Counted from the stretch's first letter, positions 36,234 to 45,732 are shown. The stretch: 64,000 nt of DNA from Porphyromonas sp. COT-290 OH3588 (GCF_000769075.1 NZ_JRFC01000024.1:19836-83835); one strand, 5' to 3'. Made by a program: numbers and translations. Notes: generated by a model not told the origin, from the sequence alone.

Positions 36234-38459
36234 ATGAGTAAAAAGAAAACACCCGTGAGGGGTCAAACGAAAGATAAAAAGACGAAGCACAAAGTAAGTT
36301 CACGGAAAACAGCCACAACCACCTCCACCCGATCTACTAGACGAGGCATTACAAATCTAGAAATCGAGGAGGCTATCCGCCGTTTGTTTGAGCAAGAACC
36401 TAATAAGGTATTCAACTACAAACAGGTTTGCTACCTATTTGGTCAGACCTCTATGGCACAGAAGCGACAGATCGTATCTGTGCTGGAGTCGCTCGTGATG
36501 TTTGGTTTACTTGAGGAGGTCGAGATGGGGCGCTATCGCCTCGCCGCACTTGGACAAACACTCGAGGGTCAATTTACTTGTCGCTCGGGTAGATACTACT
36601 TCGAGCCAGACAATGGTAGCGAGCCAATCCCTCTTAGCGAGCGAGCAGCAGGGAGAGCCCTGCACGGAGATCGTGTGCGCATAAAAATCTCTACGCCCAA
36701 GGGCCGCCGCCGAGAGAGCGAAGTCATTATCGATGAGATTCTAGAGCGTAGCGAGCAGACCTATGTAGGCAACTTGCAGGTCAGCCGTGGCCATGCCTTC
36801 TTCGTCAGCGAAAGCCGAGAGCTACGCCAAGACATTTACATTCCTATCGACCAAATGAATGGAGCACACAAGGGCGACAAAGTGATCGTGCGCATACTCG
36901 GTTGGGACAAGCGAGCCAAAAATCCGCATGGGACCGTTGTTGATGTGCTAGGAAAAGCTGGGGACAACAATGCCGAGATGCACGCCATACTTGCAGAGTT
37001 TGGCTTGCCATATAGCTATCCCGAGGAGGTAGAGCGTGCTGCCGATGAGCTAACCGACGAGATTACCCCCGAGGAGCTAGCACGCCGAGAGGACTTCCGT
37101 AGCGTTACGACCTTCACGATCGACCCACGAGATGCCAAGGACTTCGATGATGCGCTCTCTATCCGTCACCTAGACAACGGCTTAGTAGAGGTTGGGGTAC
37201 ACATCGCCGACGTGAGCTACTTCGTTCGTCCCGGTAGCAAGATAGATGATGAGGCCTACAAGCGAGCTACGAGTATCTATCTCGTAGACCGTACTATCCC
37301 GATGCTGCCCGAGCGTCTATGCAATCTGCTCTGCTCACTCCGCCCAGACGAAGACAAGTATAGCTACAGTTGTGTCTTCACGATGAGCGCCGAGGCAGAG
37401 ATTATAGACTCTCGCATTACACGAGGTGTAATCCGAAGCAACCGTCGCTTCACCTACGAAGAGGCTCAAGAGATGATCCAAGGAGCGGAAGGGGACTTCA
37501 AAGCGGAGGTACTAGAGCTCAATACACTAGCGCAGAAACTCAGGGCTAGACGCTTCGAGCATGGAAGTATCGCCTTCGATCGCCCAGAGGTTCGCTTCGA
37601 GATTGATGAGATGGGACGACCCGTATCTGTCTACATCAAGGAGAGCCTAGAGGCACATCAATTGATTGAGGAGTTTATGCTACTAGCCAATAAGACCGTA
37701 GCTCTCGCTATTGGGCGACCAGAGTCTGGCAATGCTAAAACGTTCGTCTACCGAGTGCACGACCAGCCAGACCAAGAGAAGATGACTCAGCTGGCCGAGG
37801 TAGCAGGACGTCTTGGCTATCGCCTACGAGCGCAGGGCTCCAACCGGGCCATTAGCGACAGCCTCAATAAGCTCCTCGCCGATGCCAAGGGTAAGCCCGA
37901 GAATAATCTGCTCTCGACTATTGCTATTCGCACGATGGCCAAAGCCAAATACACGACTGAGAATATCGGTCACTACGGTTTGTCATTCGACTTCTACACC
38001 CACTTTACCTCGCCCATTCGTCGCTACCCTGACCTCATGGTGCATCGTTTGCTTACTCGTTACTTAGTCGAGGGTGGCAAGTCCGCCGACAAAAAGACCA
38101 CAGAGGAGGCCTGCGAACATTCGTCTGCCATGGAGCAGCTCGCCGCTCAAGCCGAGCGTTCGTCCATTCGCTACAAGCAGGTGGAGTACATGAGTCGCTT
38201 CTTGGGTGAGGAGTTCGACGGCGTGATCTCTGGTGTAACCGAATGGGGTCTGTACGTAGAGCTTGACGAAAACAAGTGCGAGGGCATGATCCCCACAAGG
38301 GATCTTACAGACGGCTATTACGAGCTGGACGAAGATTCCTTCACACTCATCGGCCGCCACACAAAGCGTCGCTTTACTTTAGGAGATAAGGTACGCATTC
38401 AGGTAGTCCAAGCCAATCTGGAGCGTAAGCAGCTAGACTTTGCTCTAGTGGAGGAGTAA
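36234..38459 (+). CDS. rnr: Ribonuclease R (RNB family 3'-5' exoribonuclease)
   Basis: 741 residues from the ATG at 36234; the frame is open from 36135, but the earlier ATGs precede or sit on the predicted promoter. A Lys/Arg-rich N-terminus leads to cold-shock-type domains, then the RNB catalytic core with FTIDPRDAKDFDDALSI (metal-binding aspartates) and HYGLSFDFYTHFTSPIRRYPD (about 600). A C-terminal S1 domain follows (FDGVISGVTEWGLYVELDEN). It degrades structured RNA in the 3'-5' direction. Confidence 0.95.
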   Translation: MSKKKTPVRGQTKDKKTKHKVSSRKTATTTSTRSTRRGITNLEIEEAIRRLFEQEPNKVFNYKQVCYLFGQTSMAQKRQIVSVLESLVMFGLLEEVEMGRYRLAALGQTLEGQFTCRSGRYYFEPDNGSEPIPLSERAAGRALHGDRVRIKISTPKGRRRESEVIIDEILERSEQTYVGNLQVSRGHAFFVSESRELRQDIYIPIDQMNGAHKGDKVIVRILGWDKRAKNPHGTVVDVLGKAGDNNAEMHAILAEFGLPYSYPEEVERAADELTDEITPEELARREDFRSVTTFTIDPRDAKDFDDALSIRHLDNGLVEVGVHIADVSYFVRPGSKIDDEAYKRATSIYLVDRTIPMLPERLCNLLCSLRPDEDKYSYSCVFTMSAEAEIIDSRITRGVIRSNRRFTYEEAQEMIQGAEGDFKAEVLELNTLAQKLRARRFEHGSIAFDRPEVRFEIDEMGRPVSVYIKESLEAHQLIEEFMLLANKTVALAIGRPESGNAKTFVYRVHDQPDQEKMTQLAEVAGRLGYRLRAQGSNRAISDSLNKLLADAKGKPENNLLSTIAIRTMAKAKYTTENIGHYGLSFDFYTHFTSPIRRYPDLMVHRLLTRYLVEGGKSADKKTTEEACEHSSAMEQLAAQAERSSIRYKQVEYMSRFLGEEFDGVISGVTEWGLYVELDENKCEGMIPTRDLTDGYYELDEDSFTLIGRHTKRRFTLGDKVRIQVVQANLERKQLDFALVEE

Positions 38460-38504
38460 TACAGTGCCAGAGCTGGGGAGCACAACCCCATTTAGCACAA
38501 GAGA

Positions 38505-38540
38505 GAGGGGACAGACAAGGGATATTTTGTCTATCCCCTC
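38505..38540 (+). terminator. Terminator-like hairpin after rnr
   Basis: GAGGGGACAGACAA (38505-38518) pairs with TTGTCTATCCCCTC (38527-38540) with one mismatch; the loop is 8 nt. Confidence 0.65.
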
Positions 38541-38671
38541 CTGCGTATTTATAGACCCATGGCCTCGGCCCTATCTCTTCTGTGCACCGATCTCCAGAGG
38601 CAAACGGTTACTAGGCCTACCATCGTAGGTCTATGCGCAGATATTATGAGTAAGAAATACAAACAGTTTAG

Positions 38672-38679
38672 TAACTTTG
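38672..38679 (+). promoter_or_regulatory. -7 element for the GH130 gene
   Basis: TAACTTTG matches TAnnTTTG, 77 bp before the chosen start. No -33 element identified. Confidence 0.5.
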
Positions 38680-38756
38680 CGTACAAATGAACGGAGGAAC
38701 TCCCAAGAGCAACACCTCCATTTAGTTTGATATTTGGTATAATACAGGTAAAATCA

Positions 38757-39755
38757 ATGAGTAAACTTAAGATCGTTGGGCAGGCAATGCCCGACATGCC
38801 TTGGGAGGATCGTCCCGCAGGCTCCAAAGAGGTTATGTGGCGCTACTCTGCCAACCCAATCATTCCTCGTGATTTGCTCCCCACCTCCAACAGTATTTTC
38901 AATAGTGCTGTGGTACGCTTCGGCGAGGGCTATGCAGGGGTGTTCCGCTGCGACGACACCAACAGACGTATGCGTCTGCATGTGGGTTTCAGTGACGATG
39001 CGATCAACTGGAATATTAACCCCGAGCCACTCAAGTTTGAGTGCGACAACAAGGAGATCGGCGAATGGGTGTATGGCTACGACCCTCGTGTCGTTTTCAT
39101 CGAAGACCGCTACTATGTAACTTGGTGCAATGGCTACCATGGCCCAACGATTGGGGTAGCTTATACCTTCGACTTCAAGACATTCCACCAGCTAGAGAAT
39201 GCGTTCTTGCCATTTAACCGCAACGGCGTACTCTTCCCTCGCAAAATCAATGGCAACTTCGCCATGCTTAGCCGTCCTAGTGACAATGGGCACACTCCAT
39301 TTGGCGACATCTTCTATAGCGAATCACCTGAGCTTGAGTACTGGGGACGCCATCGCCACGTGATGAGCCCAGCTCCATTTGAGGATAGCGCTTGGCAGTG
39401 CACCAAGATCGGTGCGGGTCCTATCCCCATCGAGACTAGCGAAGGCTGGCTACTCATCTACCACGGTGTACTCAATAGCTGCAACGGCTTCGTTTATGCT
39501 TTCGGCTCGGCTATCCTAGATCTAGACGAGCCATGGAAAGTTAAGTTCCGTTCTGGTCCGTACCTCATCTCTCCACGTGAGATCTATGAGTGCATGGGCG
39601 ATGTACCCAACGTAACATTCCCATGCGCTGCACTACACGACGCCGAGACTGGTCGCATCGCAGTGTACTATGGTTGCGCAGACACGGTGACGGGTCTTGC
39701 CTTCGGTTACATCGACGAGATCGTAGAGTTCACCAAGAAGCACTCGATCATCTAG
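38757..39755 (+). CDS. GH130 family beta-1,4-mannoside phosphorylase
   Basis: 332 residues from ATG 38757 (MSKLKIVGQ). A five-bladed-propeller GH130 sequence with [51 protein letters not shown] (the central acid), [19 protein letters not shown], and [23 protein letters not shown]130 enzymes phosphorolyse beta-mannosides such as mannosyl-N-acetylglucosamine or manno-oligosaccharides. The exact substrate cannot be set from sequence, and no other mannan or N-glycan gene is nearby. Confidence 0.9.
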   Translation: MSKLKIVGQAMPDMPWEDRPAGSKEVMWRYSANPIIPRDLLPTSNSIFNSAVVRFGEGYAGVFRCDDTNRRMRLHVGFSDDAINWNINPEPLKFECDNKEIGEWVYGYDPRVVFIEDRYYVTWCNGYHGPTIGVAYTFDFKTFHQLENAFLPFNRNGVLFPRKINGNFAMLSRPSDNGHTPFGDIFYSESPELEYWGRHRHVMSPAPFEDSAWQCTKIGAGPIPIETSEGWLLIYHGVLNSCNGFVYAFGSAILDLDEPWKVKFRSGPYLISPREIYECMGDVPNVTFPCAALHDAETGRIAVYYGCADTVTGLAFGYIDEIVEFTKKHSII

Positions 39756-39774
39756 TAGCAGGCTACCAAAGCCC

Positions 39775-39824
39775 CCAAATAATATCGCCACAAGTCTTGC
39801 AAGACTTGTGGCGATATTATTTGG
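39775..39824. terminator. Perfect 50-bp palindrome between convergent genes
   Basis: Every base of 39775-39799 pairs with 39800-39824 with no loop and no mismatch; the centre is GTCTTGCAAGAC and the ends are CCAAATAATA and TATTATTTGG. It lies between the convergent GH130 and fimbrillin-like genes. The A/T-rich ends give U runs in both directions, so a bidirectional terminator is the simplest reading. Confidence 0.75.
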
Positions 39825-39901
39825 TAGAGCCTCTTGGCCGCACTGATACTCTGCGATGAGTTATCAGGCTACTAGGGCTTCTTGCCCAGAGGTGGTGGGC
39901 A

Positions 39902-42142
39902 CTACTCTAGACGCCTGCGGCCATTGAGGAGATCATCTTTCTTAAACAATCTTACAGCCACACTTCTATTTCTTACTCCGAGACTCGTAAGAAAATTCAC
40001 ATGAAAATCCGACTCTGACTTTACTGGATAGAAAGATACACATCGGTACATACGAGATCCCTCAACATCATGGCTGGAGAGCGACATATAGTACCCATCT
40101 AGCCCGGGGTTTAGCTCCGTTACATCTCGAGAGGAGTTTTTGGTCTGATTTTCGTAGTTAACTAGAGAGCCCGGAGCCGACAGTGTTCTATGTATGCTAT
40201 GAGCCCCCTTCCAAAAAAGTTCGCCTTGATTAGCCAAATCCTGAAGCGTCATATTAGCTCCATTCTCTCCAAGATATACGACATCAATCACTAGAGCAGT
40301 GTTCTTGGAGTTTTGTCCTTCCCAGCATACATCCTCTCCAAGCACTGTATATCGGTAGGCACAGAGCATCGTATTGTCTGGGGCTGGAGTATGGAACTTC
40401 CTCTCTCCCTCAACGCTAAGATCAGTCGTGCACGTGTTATGCTTACCAAATCTCAGAGCATAGACGACCTTCTTATTTGAAGCCGTCTTTCGGGGAGACG
40501 AATACTGGCTTGTATAGGTCTGACGCAAAACATCACAGATCTGCTCACCTTCACCAGTCGTCATAAACTCCTCAACAGAAGCAGGGTTCTCATTTTTCAC
40601 AAAATGAATGGTGTCAGCCCTTGAGCCCGGAAAAGCTCCCCACCAATCCTCAATCCGTGGAATGCGGTATCTAGTATCTAGTCGTGGGGTTTCTAGGCAG
40701 GTACCTCCGTTATGGTCGAATATCCGATCTGAGATTTTCTCCGTAGAGAGGTTCCTACTTTGAGGATTAAATATAGGATCATACGTCCCCGAGGCAACAT
40801 ACCAATTGTAGTATCCCGACTCATCATTCTTATGCGACCCGGCAAATCTCAGCAGACCAGAGTATCGTTTGGACTGAGAGAGGTTCCCCCCTCCACTTGA
40901 ATTGTTGGTATTAGGGATATCCACCACACCTGCCTCTCCACCTTGCAGGTTGTACTCGGTGAGGTACTCTATGGGTAGAGCTACACGCTTCGTAATAGTT
41001 GTCGTCAGATGATGAACAGCATGGTTCTGAACCTGAGTATTCGGCTTCGGCATATAGGAGGTAAAGTACAGATGCGTGTAGTCGTGATGCCACTGATCAC
41101 CACCTTTCGCCGTGCCTCTCACCAAAATTCTAGTCTTGAATTCTTCGGTTTCATCAGGCGAGATTGGATTATTTCCCGTTCCCATCACCCATGTATAGTA
41201 GGTCTGACTATACGATGTAGTCGAATTCTTTGTGCCAGCCTCGGCAGGGATCGTTTCGGGCTGATTGAGCTTGTACTCCATGACTGGGTAGCAGCCTGCT
41301 CCACCCTTCCCCGTCCATACGGGCAGAGGCGTCGATTCGGGGTTATTAGCAAAACTAAATGTGCCTTGGTCTGTATAGGCCGAAGACCAAATCTGGAAGC
41401 CGGTCATCGTAAACTTCTTCTCCTCCGCAGGAGTATCCATTTGGGACACAACCCCCTTGACAAGTTCATTCCCAAACTTATATCCAATTACCGAGCCGAG
41501 AGGCTTGAATTTGACTTTGTGACTCGCCTTTCCATGTGCAACTATAGTCGAGAACTCTCGTTTGCTCGTTTCGAGCTGTACCCAAGGGAAAGCATAGGGG
41601 ACCTCTAGCTTGACCTGATCACCAATATGGGATACACCAGTCAAGGTACGCGTAGGTTCAAATGTGATCTTTTTCCCCTCTAGCTTCCCTCCGATAATCC
41701 CCGACACATACCAGCGTCTGCTAGGATTATTAAAGACTGCTCCTTCGTTATCGAGGTGTATAGAGTTCGCCTCTAGGTTCGCTGTGTTAGTAGTTAGCTT
41801 GAGCGTTCGGCTGCTGGCTAGGTAAGTCCACTTGAGTGTCTTAACAGCCAAGATTCCGTCATTGCTACAAATAGCGGTATGCACATCAACAAGATCTCCA
41901 TCTTGAAGTCTTGGACGGGGAAGACTATTCCTATTGCCCTGCTCTAAATAGAGAGGTAGCCCTTTGAGGCCCTCCAGATTAATCTCAAGATCTAACGCTA
42001 CTGATGAGCTGCCACCACTCCCGAGCTCTACACTCGGCTCTCTCTGATTTTCCTTATCCTTGCAAGAAAAAAGAAGCCCCATACCCAATGCCAAAAGCAT
42101 AAGGCGATAGGACAATGTTTGATTAAATAGTCTACGATACAT
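39902..42142 (-). CDS. Fimbrillin-like (Mfa/FimA-type) surface lipoprotein with FISUMP-like C-terminus
   Basis: 746 residues from the ATG at 42142 (MYRRLFNQT), which places the lipobox (LLFSC) correctly; the frame is open to 42199. The middle (about 140-400) resembles fimbrillin beta-sandwich domains (KLEVPYAFPWVQLE, KVKFKPLGSVIGYKFG). The C-terminal part (RYRIPRIEDWWGAFPG, MYRCVSFYP, VRNRSVAVRLFKK) resembles the FISUMP-type module found in tip or anchor proteins. Such proteins build Bacteroidota type V pili, but no other pilus gene is nearby. Preceded by a small ORF 77 bp upstream. Confidence 0.65.
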   Translation of the reverse strand: MYRRLFNQTLSYRLMLLALGMGLLFSCKDKENQREPSVELGSGGSSSVALDLEINLEGLKGLPLYLEQGNRNSLPRPRLQDGDLVDVHTAICSNDGILAVKTLKWTYLASSRTLKLTTNTANLEANSIHLDNEGAVFNNPSRRWYVSGIIGGKLEGKKITFEPTRTLTGVSHIGDQVKLEVPYAFPWVQLETSKREFSTIVAHGKASHKVKFKPLGSVIGYKFGNELVKGVVSQMDTPAEEKKFTMTGFQIWSSAYTDQGTFSFANNPESTPLPVWTGKGGAGCYPVMEYKLNQPETIPAEAGTKNSTTSYSQTYYTWVMGTGNNPISPDETEEFKTRILVRGTAKGGDQWHHDYTHLYFTSYMPKPNTQVQNHAVHHLTTTITKRVALPIEYLTEYNLQGGEAGVVDIPNTNNSSGGGNLSQSKRYSGLLRFAGSHKNDESGYYNWYVASGTYDPIFNPQSRNLSTEKISDRIFDHNGGTCLETPRLDTRYRIPRIEDWWGAFPGSRADTIHFVKNENPASVEEFMTTGEGEQICDVLRQTYTSQYSSPRKTASNKKVVYALRFGKHNTCTTDLSVEGERKFHTPAPDNTMLCAYRYTVLGEDVCWEGQNSKNTALVIDVVYLGENGANMTLQDLANQGELFWKGAHSIHRTLSAPGSLVNYENQTKNSSRDVTELNPGLDGYYMSLSSHDVEGSRMYRCVSFYPVKSESDFHVNFLTSLGVRNRSVAVRLFKKDDLLNGRRRLE

Positions 42143-42219
42143 ATTTCTCTCGCTCTTTTTGCGATATATTTCAGTTTCCATTCTTCTCCAATTAAACATA
42201 CAGATGCAACTCTCTGATC

Positions 42220-42342
42220 CTAGAGGTCATCTCCTTCTATAAAGTCTTCAATACATCCTTCCACCGAAAGAGTCACTAAAAGACTTTGAAGATTAGAGAA
42301 CTCTAGGATCTCCCCCTGAGGCTTTACATACTCTTCTTTCAT
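42220..42342 (-). CDS. Small 40-residue protein upstream of the fimbrillin-like lipoprotein
   Basis: The ORF begins MKEEYVKPQGEILEF and ends CIEDFIEGDDL. The pattern (MKxxYxxPxxExxxF, a short hydrophobic middle SLLVTLSV, acidic tail) is that of small uncharacterised Bacteroidota ORFs often placed before surface-protein genes. It has no signal peptide or lipobox. It is on the same strand as the lipoprotein gene, 77 bp upstream. Function unknown; it might be a leader or a small secreted or regulatory peptide. Confidence 0.65.
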   Translation of the reverse strand: MKEEYVKPQGEILEFSNLQSLLVTLSVEGCIEDFIEGDDL

Positions 42343-42711
42343 AATTTTTGAAAAATACCTAGTTAAACGAAAATGAAATAATTTTTCGCAAATTAACAGA
42401 CATTTTAGAATTAATCAAAATAAAACTATTGGAAATAAATTTTCACCAATGATCAGTTATATTGCTTGAAACATATTTTTTCGTAAATATTGTCTGAAAA
42501 TCTATTATACAGAATGGGGGGCATTCGCAAAAACGCACAATTTACATGATACTTTCTCTAGCCGAAATCACCATTTTTATGATATAGTTCTTCTAGGAAA
42601 GCCCTCACCTTTCATGTTTTTGTTAAATACTGTAAATAATCTTACGTAGAATTTGTGCGAAGAGTCTAATGATCTACCAAGACTAGTGGGCTATGACAGA
42701 AAAATTGAAGG

Positions 42712-43030
42712 ACTAATCATTTTTGATTAGAGGACTAATCCGTTCTGGTGTGTCCACTAATCCGACAAAATGAATGGGAAGAAATGGCCGAGCAGGCGAC
42801 AAGAAGGCATAGAGTTACCCCCAACACACATCTCATACACCTGACCATTAGGAACTTACAGAAAACCATTTTAGGCGGTTATTTTGGTTCGGCTCGGAAC
42901 TAAGCGCCAAAACGAGGTCAAACTCAATCTAGAGCCTCCCAGAGGCCAAATACGCAGTCTAATATTTTTCGGTCTTGTCCAAATCGATTTTCCCATCAAC
43001 AATCGAAAAGTTGGTCTAAAATCTAAAATC
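42712..43030 (+). repeat. Dispersed intergenic repeat, copy 4
   Basis: The best-preserved copy. Blocks in order: GGACTAATCCGTTCTGGTGT, GTCCACTAATC, TGAATGGGAAGAAATGGC, CCATTTTAGGCGGTTATTTT, CGGAACTAAGCGCCAAAACG, AGAGCCTCCCAGAGGCCAAA, TACGCAGTCTAATATTTTTC, GATTTTCCCATCAACAATCG and AGTTGGTCTAAAATCTAAAA. The gap 42343-43429 otherwise contains only AT-rich sequence and the FecA-like operon promoter. Confidence 0.85.
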
Positions 43031-43308
43031 CCGCCTTTACGAAAAGAAGCATCTTTGGCTTGTAAGAGTAACTCAGTCGCCTTTCTCAAAAGGGTGAGTA
43101 CTAGGGCCAGTCAGGATTTGTATGTAATTTGCTTAGAGGCTAGCTACACACATCCCTTTATCACTCATAATAAAATATATAACAGGGGTATTAACCCGAT
43201 AATTAGTCAATAGATTATATCTATAATACAGCATATTGGTACAAAACGCATACCTATATATGGGGACAATAGCCAGAGATAAAAACCCCAAATACCTACA
43301 AATGGCGA

Positions 43309-43340
43309 TTGCCCTAGTAGGTGGTGGAGGAGTAATTTTG
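43309..43340 (+). promoter_or_regulatory. Promoter of the FecA-like/SusCD operon
   Basis: TTG (43309-43311), a 21-bp spacer and TAATTTTG (43333-43340) fit the consensus. The predicted leader is about 83 nt. Confidence 0.65.
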
Positions 43341-43356
43341 CATCCAATGATTTAGT

Positions 43357-43400
43357 GCGGTGTAGTGTACGTAAAATTCTAGGAGAATATACTACGCTGC
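43357..43400 (+). promoter_or_regulatory. RNA stem-loop in the 5' leader of the FecA-like operon
   Basis: GCGGTGTAGTGTA (43357-43369) and TATACTACGCTGC (43388-43400) pair over all 13 positions if three G-U/U-G pairs are allowed. The pairing fits RNA rather than a DNA palindrome. The loop is 18 nt and contains AGGAGAA. It ends 29 nt before the start codon, so it could affect translation or transcript stability. Confidence 0.55.
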
Positions 43401-43429
43401 AATGTGAAAGAGTGATTAGCAATTAATAT

Positions 43430-45706
43430 ATGCGCATCAAATTACTAGTGGTACTGGCATGCTGTTCGCCTTTGCTTCTACTCGGGCAGAAATCCGAAGC
43501 TCAAGCCGATAGCATTCTCCAGCTCCAAGAGGTGGTAGTGCAGTCTAGACAAATCCTTGGTAGTAAGTTTCAGGCTCAGAACCGAACGGGGTCTGCTTAT
43601 TACATCTCTCCGGCTGAGATTAAGAAGCTAGGCTATACCGACATCAACCGAATGCTCAAATCCGTCCCCGGCGTCAATATGTACGAAGAGGACGGTTTCG
43701 GCTTGCGTCCTAATATCAGCCTTAGAGGTACCAAGGCCGAGCGTAGTGAACGTATTACAATCATGGAGGATGGTATCCTTGCTGCTCCAGCACCATATTC
43801 CTCTCCTGCGGCCTATTACTTCCCCAATGCTGCTCGCATGCATGCGGTGGAGGTACTCAAGGGGAGCAGCCAAGTACAGTATGGGCCATTCACTACAGGG
43901 GGAGCTATTAATATGGTTTCAACTCCTATCCCCGCTAAGCTAGACGCCAAACTCTCTTTCTCTTATGGGAGCTATGGTACACTCAAGGCACACGCTATGG
44001 TTGGTAATAGCCACCGCTACTACGGATATATGGTGGAGTACCTGCGTATGAAGTCTAATGGATTCAAACGCTACGCTGACAAGCATGGCGAGGGGCTAGA
44101 CCGTAATGATATACTAGCTAAGTTTCGCGTAAATACAGATAATAGCTCGGGAGCGAACCATGCTGTAGAACTAAAATTCGGCTATGCCAATGAGCACTCG
44201 GACGAAACCTACGTCGGGCTAACAGAGCTAGACTTCCAGAAGACACCCTACCTCCGCTATGCAGGCTCAGCTGTGGATAACATCAAGACTAAGCACCAGC
44301 AATGGGTTGCGACTTATTTATTTAAGCTCCGCAACACTTTGCAAATTACAGCCAATGCCTACTACAACTACTTCCACCGAAACTGGTACAAGCTCAACGA
44401 TATACGTGCAGGCGTTACCTCTGGCGAGATTCGCTCGCTCGAGTCTGTACTTGCCGAGCCCGAAATCAACTCAGCCTACTACGATATTCTCACAGGGCAA
44501 ACCGACTACCTCGGCGCAGGGCTGATCGTCAGAGCCAATAACCGTAGCTACCACGCCTCCGGGCTACAAGCCAAGGCAGAGTACAAACAGCGTCTTGGGC
44601 AGGTATACACAACCCTCGAGACAGGTGTACGCTACCATGTAGATATGGAGGACCGCTATCAGTGGGACGATGCCTACTCAATGCAACAAGGGAAGATGCA
44701 CCTATATCTGCCCGGCGTGCATGGTGCGCAGTCCAACCGCATTACCTCGGCTCGTGCCTTGGCGAGCCATCTACTCGCCAAGATTGCCTACAAGTCGCTC
44801 ACCGTAACCACAGGTCTACGCTACGAAGACATTGCCCTCAATCGTAATGATATGGGTAAGCGTGACCCACGCCGTACAGGTATGCGTCGCCATGAGCTAG
44901 GCAATACAGCACGAGTGCTTATCCCCAGTCTTGGGGCCAACCTCAAACTCCTCAGAGGTGCATCTATATTTATGGGCGTACACAAGGGTTTTGCTCCTCC
45001 GGGAGTGACCGACATACCACGCGTAGTGCCACACCGTAGCCTAATCCCCGAGGGCGGATTTCAGCAACAGAAACCAGAGGAGAGCGTCAATGTAGAGCTA
45101 GGGGCTCGCTACGCCCTTGGCGACCTGCACGTCGAGCTCATTGGCTTCCACAACGATTACAGCAATATGCTCGGCAGTGATCTGGCCGCTGCTGGTGGTT
45201 TGGGGACGTTGGAGCAATTCAACATCGGTAAGGCTATTGTGCAGGGAGCGGAGTTTATGCTACGCTATCAGCCTCTACCCAAGAGCTGGAAGGTTGGGCT
45301 ACCAATACAGCTTTCCTACACCTACACCGATACCGAGATGCGCAATGCTTTCGTAAGCAACTCATGGGGCAAGGTGGACATGGGCGACGAGATACCGTAT
45401 ATATATAAGCATGCAGTAAACGTACGCCTAGGGCTAGAGCATAAGTGGGGGGAGCTACACGTAAGTTGCCGCTACAATGCTGATATGCGTACCAAACCGG
45501 GGCAAGGGCCTATCGCCAAGCGTGACCTAATACCAGAGCACATCATCTGGGACGCCTCTGCTCAGATACATCTACATAGGCGTGTCAGCCTCACGGCTAA
45601 CGCCATCAATCTGCTCAACACACCGTACCTGACCTCTAGACACCCCTCGGGGCTACGTCTGGGGCACCCCTTTGGTATGTATATGGGTATCAATGCTCGT
45701 CTATAA
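43430..45706 (+). CDS. FecA-like TonB-dependent siderophore/metal receptor
   Basis: 758 residues. A signal peptide is followed by a TonB box (LQLQEVVVQS) and a plug (about 45-170) with SVPGVNMYEEDGFGLRPNIS, SLRGTKAERSERITIMEDG and APAPYSSPAAYYFPN, the pattern of Fe3+-dicitrate-type receptors. The barrel ends in FGMYMGINARL. It has no carboxypeptidase-like domain, unlike the SusC protein encoded next to it. It is the first gene of the operon and the best clue that the cargo is an iron chelate or another metal complex. Confidence 0.87.
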   Translation: MRIKLLVVLACCSPLLLLGQKSEAQADSILQLQEVVVQSRQILGSKFQAQNRTGSAYYISPAEIKKLGYTDINRMLKSVPGVNMYEEDGFGLRPNISLRGTKAERSERITIMEDGILAAPAPYSSPAAYYFPNAARMHAVEVLKGSSQVQYGPFTTGGAINMVSTPIPAKLDAKLSFSYGSYGTLKAHAMVGNSHRYYGYMVEYLRMKSNGFKRYADKHGEGLDRNDILAKFRVNTDNSSGANHAVELKFGYANEHSDETYVGLTELDFQKTPYLRYAGSAVDNIKTKHQQWVATYLFKLRNTLQITANAYYNYFHRNWYKLNDIRAGVTSGEIRSLESVLAEPEINSAYYDILTGQTDYLGAGLIVRANNRSYHASGLQAKAEYKQRLGQVYTTLETGVRYHVDMEDRYQWDDAYSMQQGKMHLYLPGVHGAQSNRITSARALASHLLAKIAYKSLTVTTGLRYEDIALNRNDMGKRDPRRTGMRRHELGNTARVLIPSLGANLKLLRGASIFMGVHKGFAPPGVTDIPRVVPHRSLIPEGGFQQQKPEESVNVELGARYALGDLHVELIGFHNDYSNMLGSDLAAAGGLGTLEQFNIGKAIVQGAEFMLRYQPLPKSWKVGLPIQLSYTYTDTEMRNAFVSNSWGKVDMGDEIPYIYKHAVNVRLGLEHKWGELHVSCRYNADMRTKPGQGPIAKRDLIPEHIIWDASAQIHLHRRVSLTANAINLLNTPYLTSRHPSGLRLGHPFGMYMGINARL

Positions 45707-45732
45707 TGCTGGCTCATGATTTAGGATAGAAT

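Noticed and set aside
41009..41608. 199-codon forward frame
   Set aside because: Antisense shadow of the fimbrillin-like lipoprotein; Arg/Ser-rich composition without domains.
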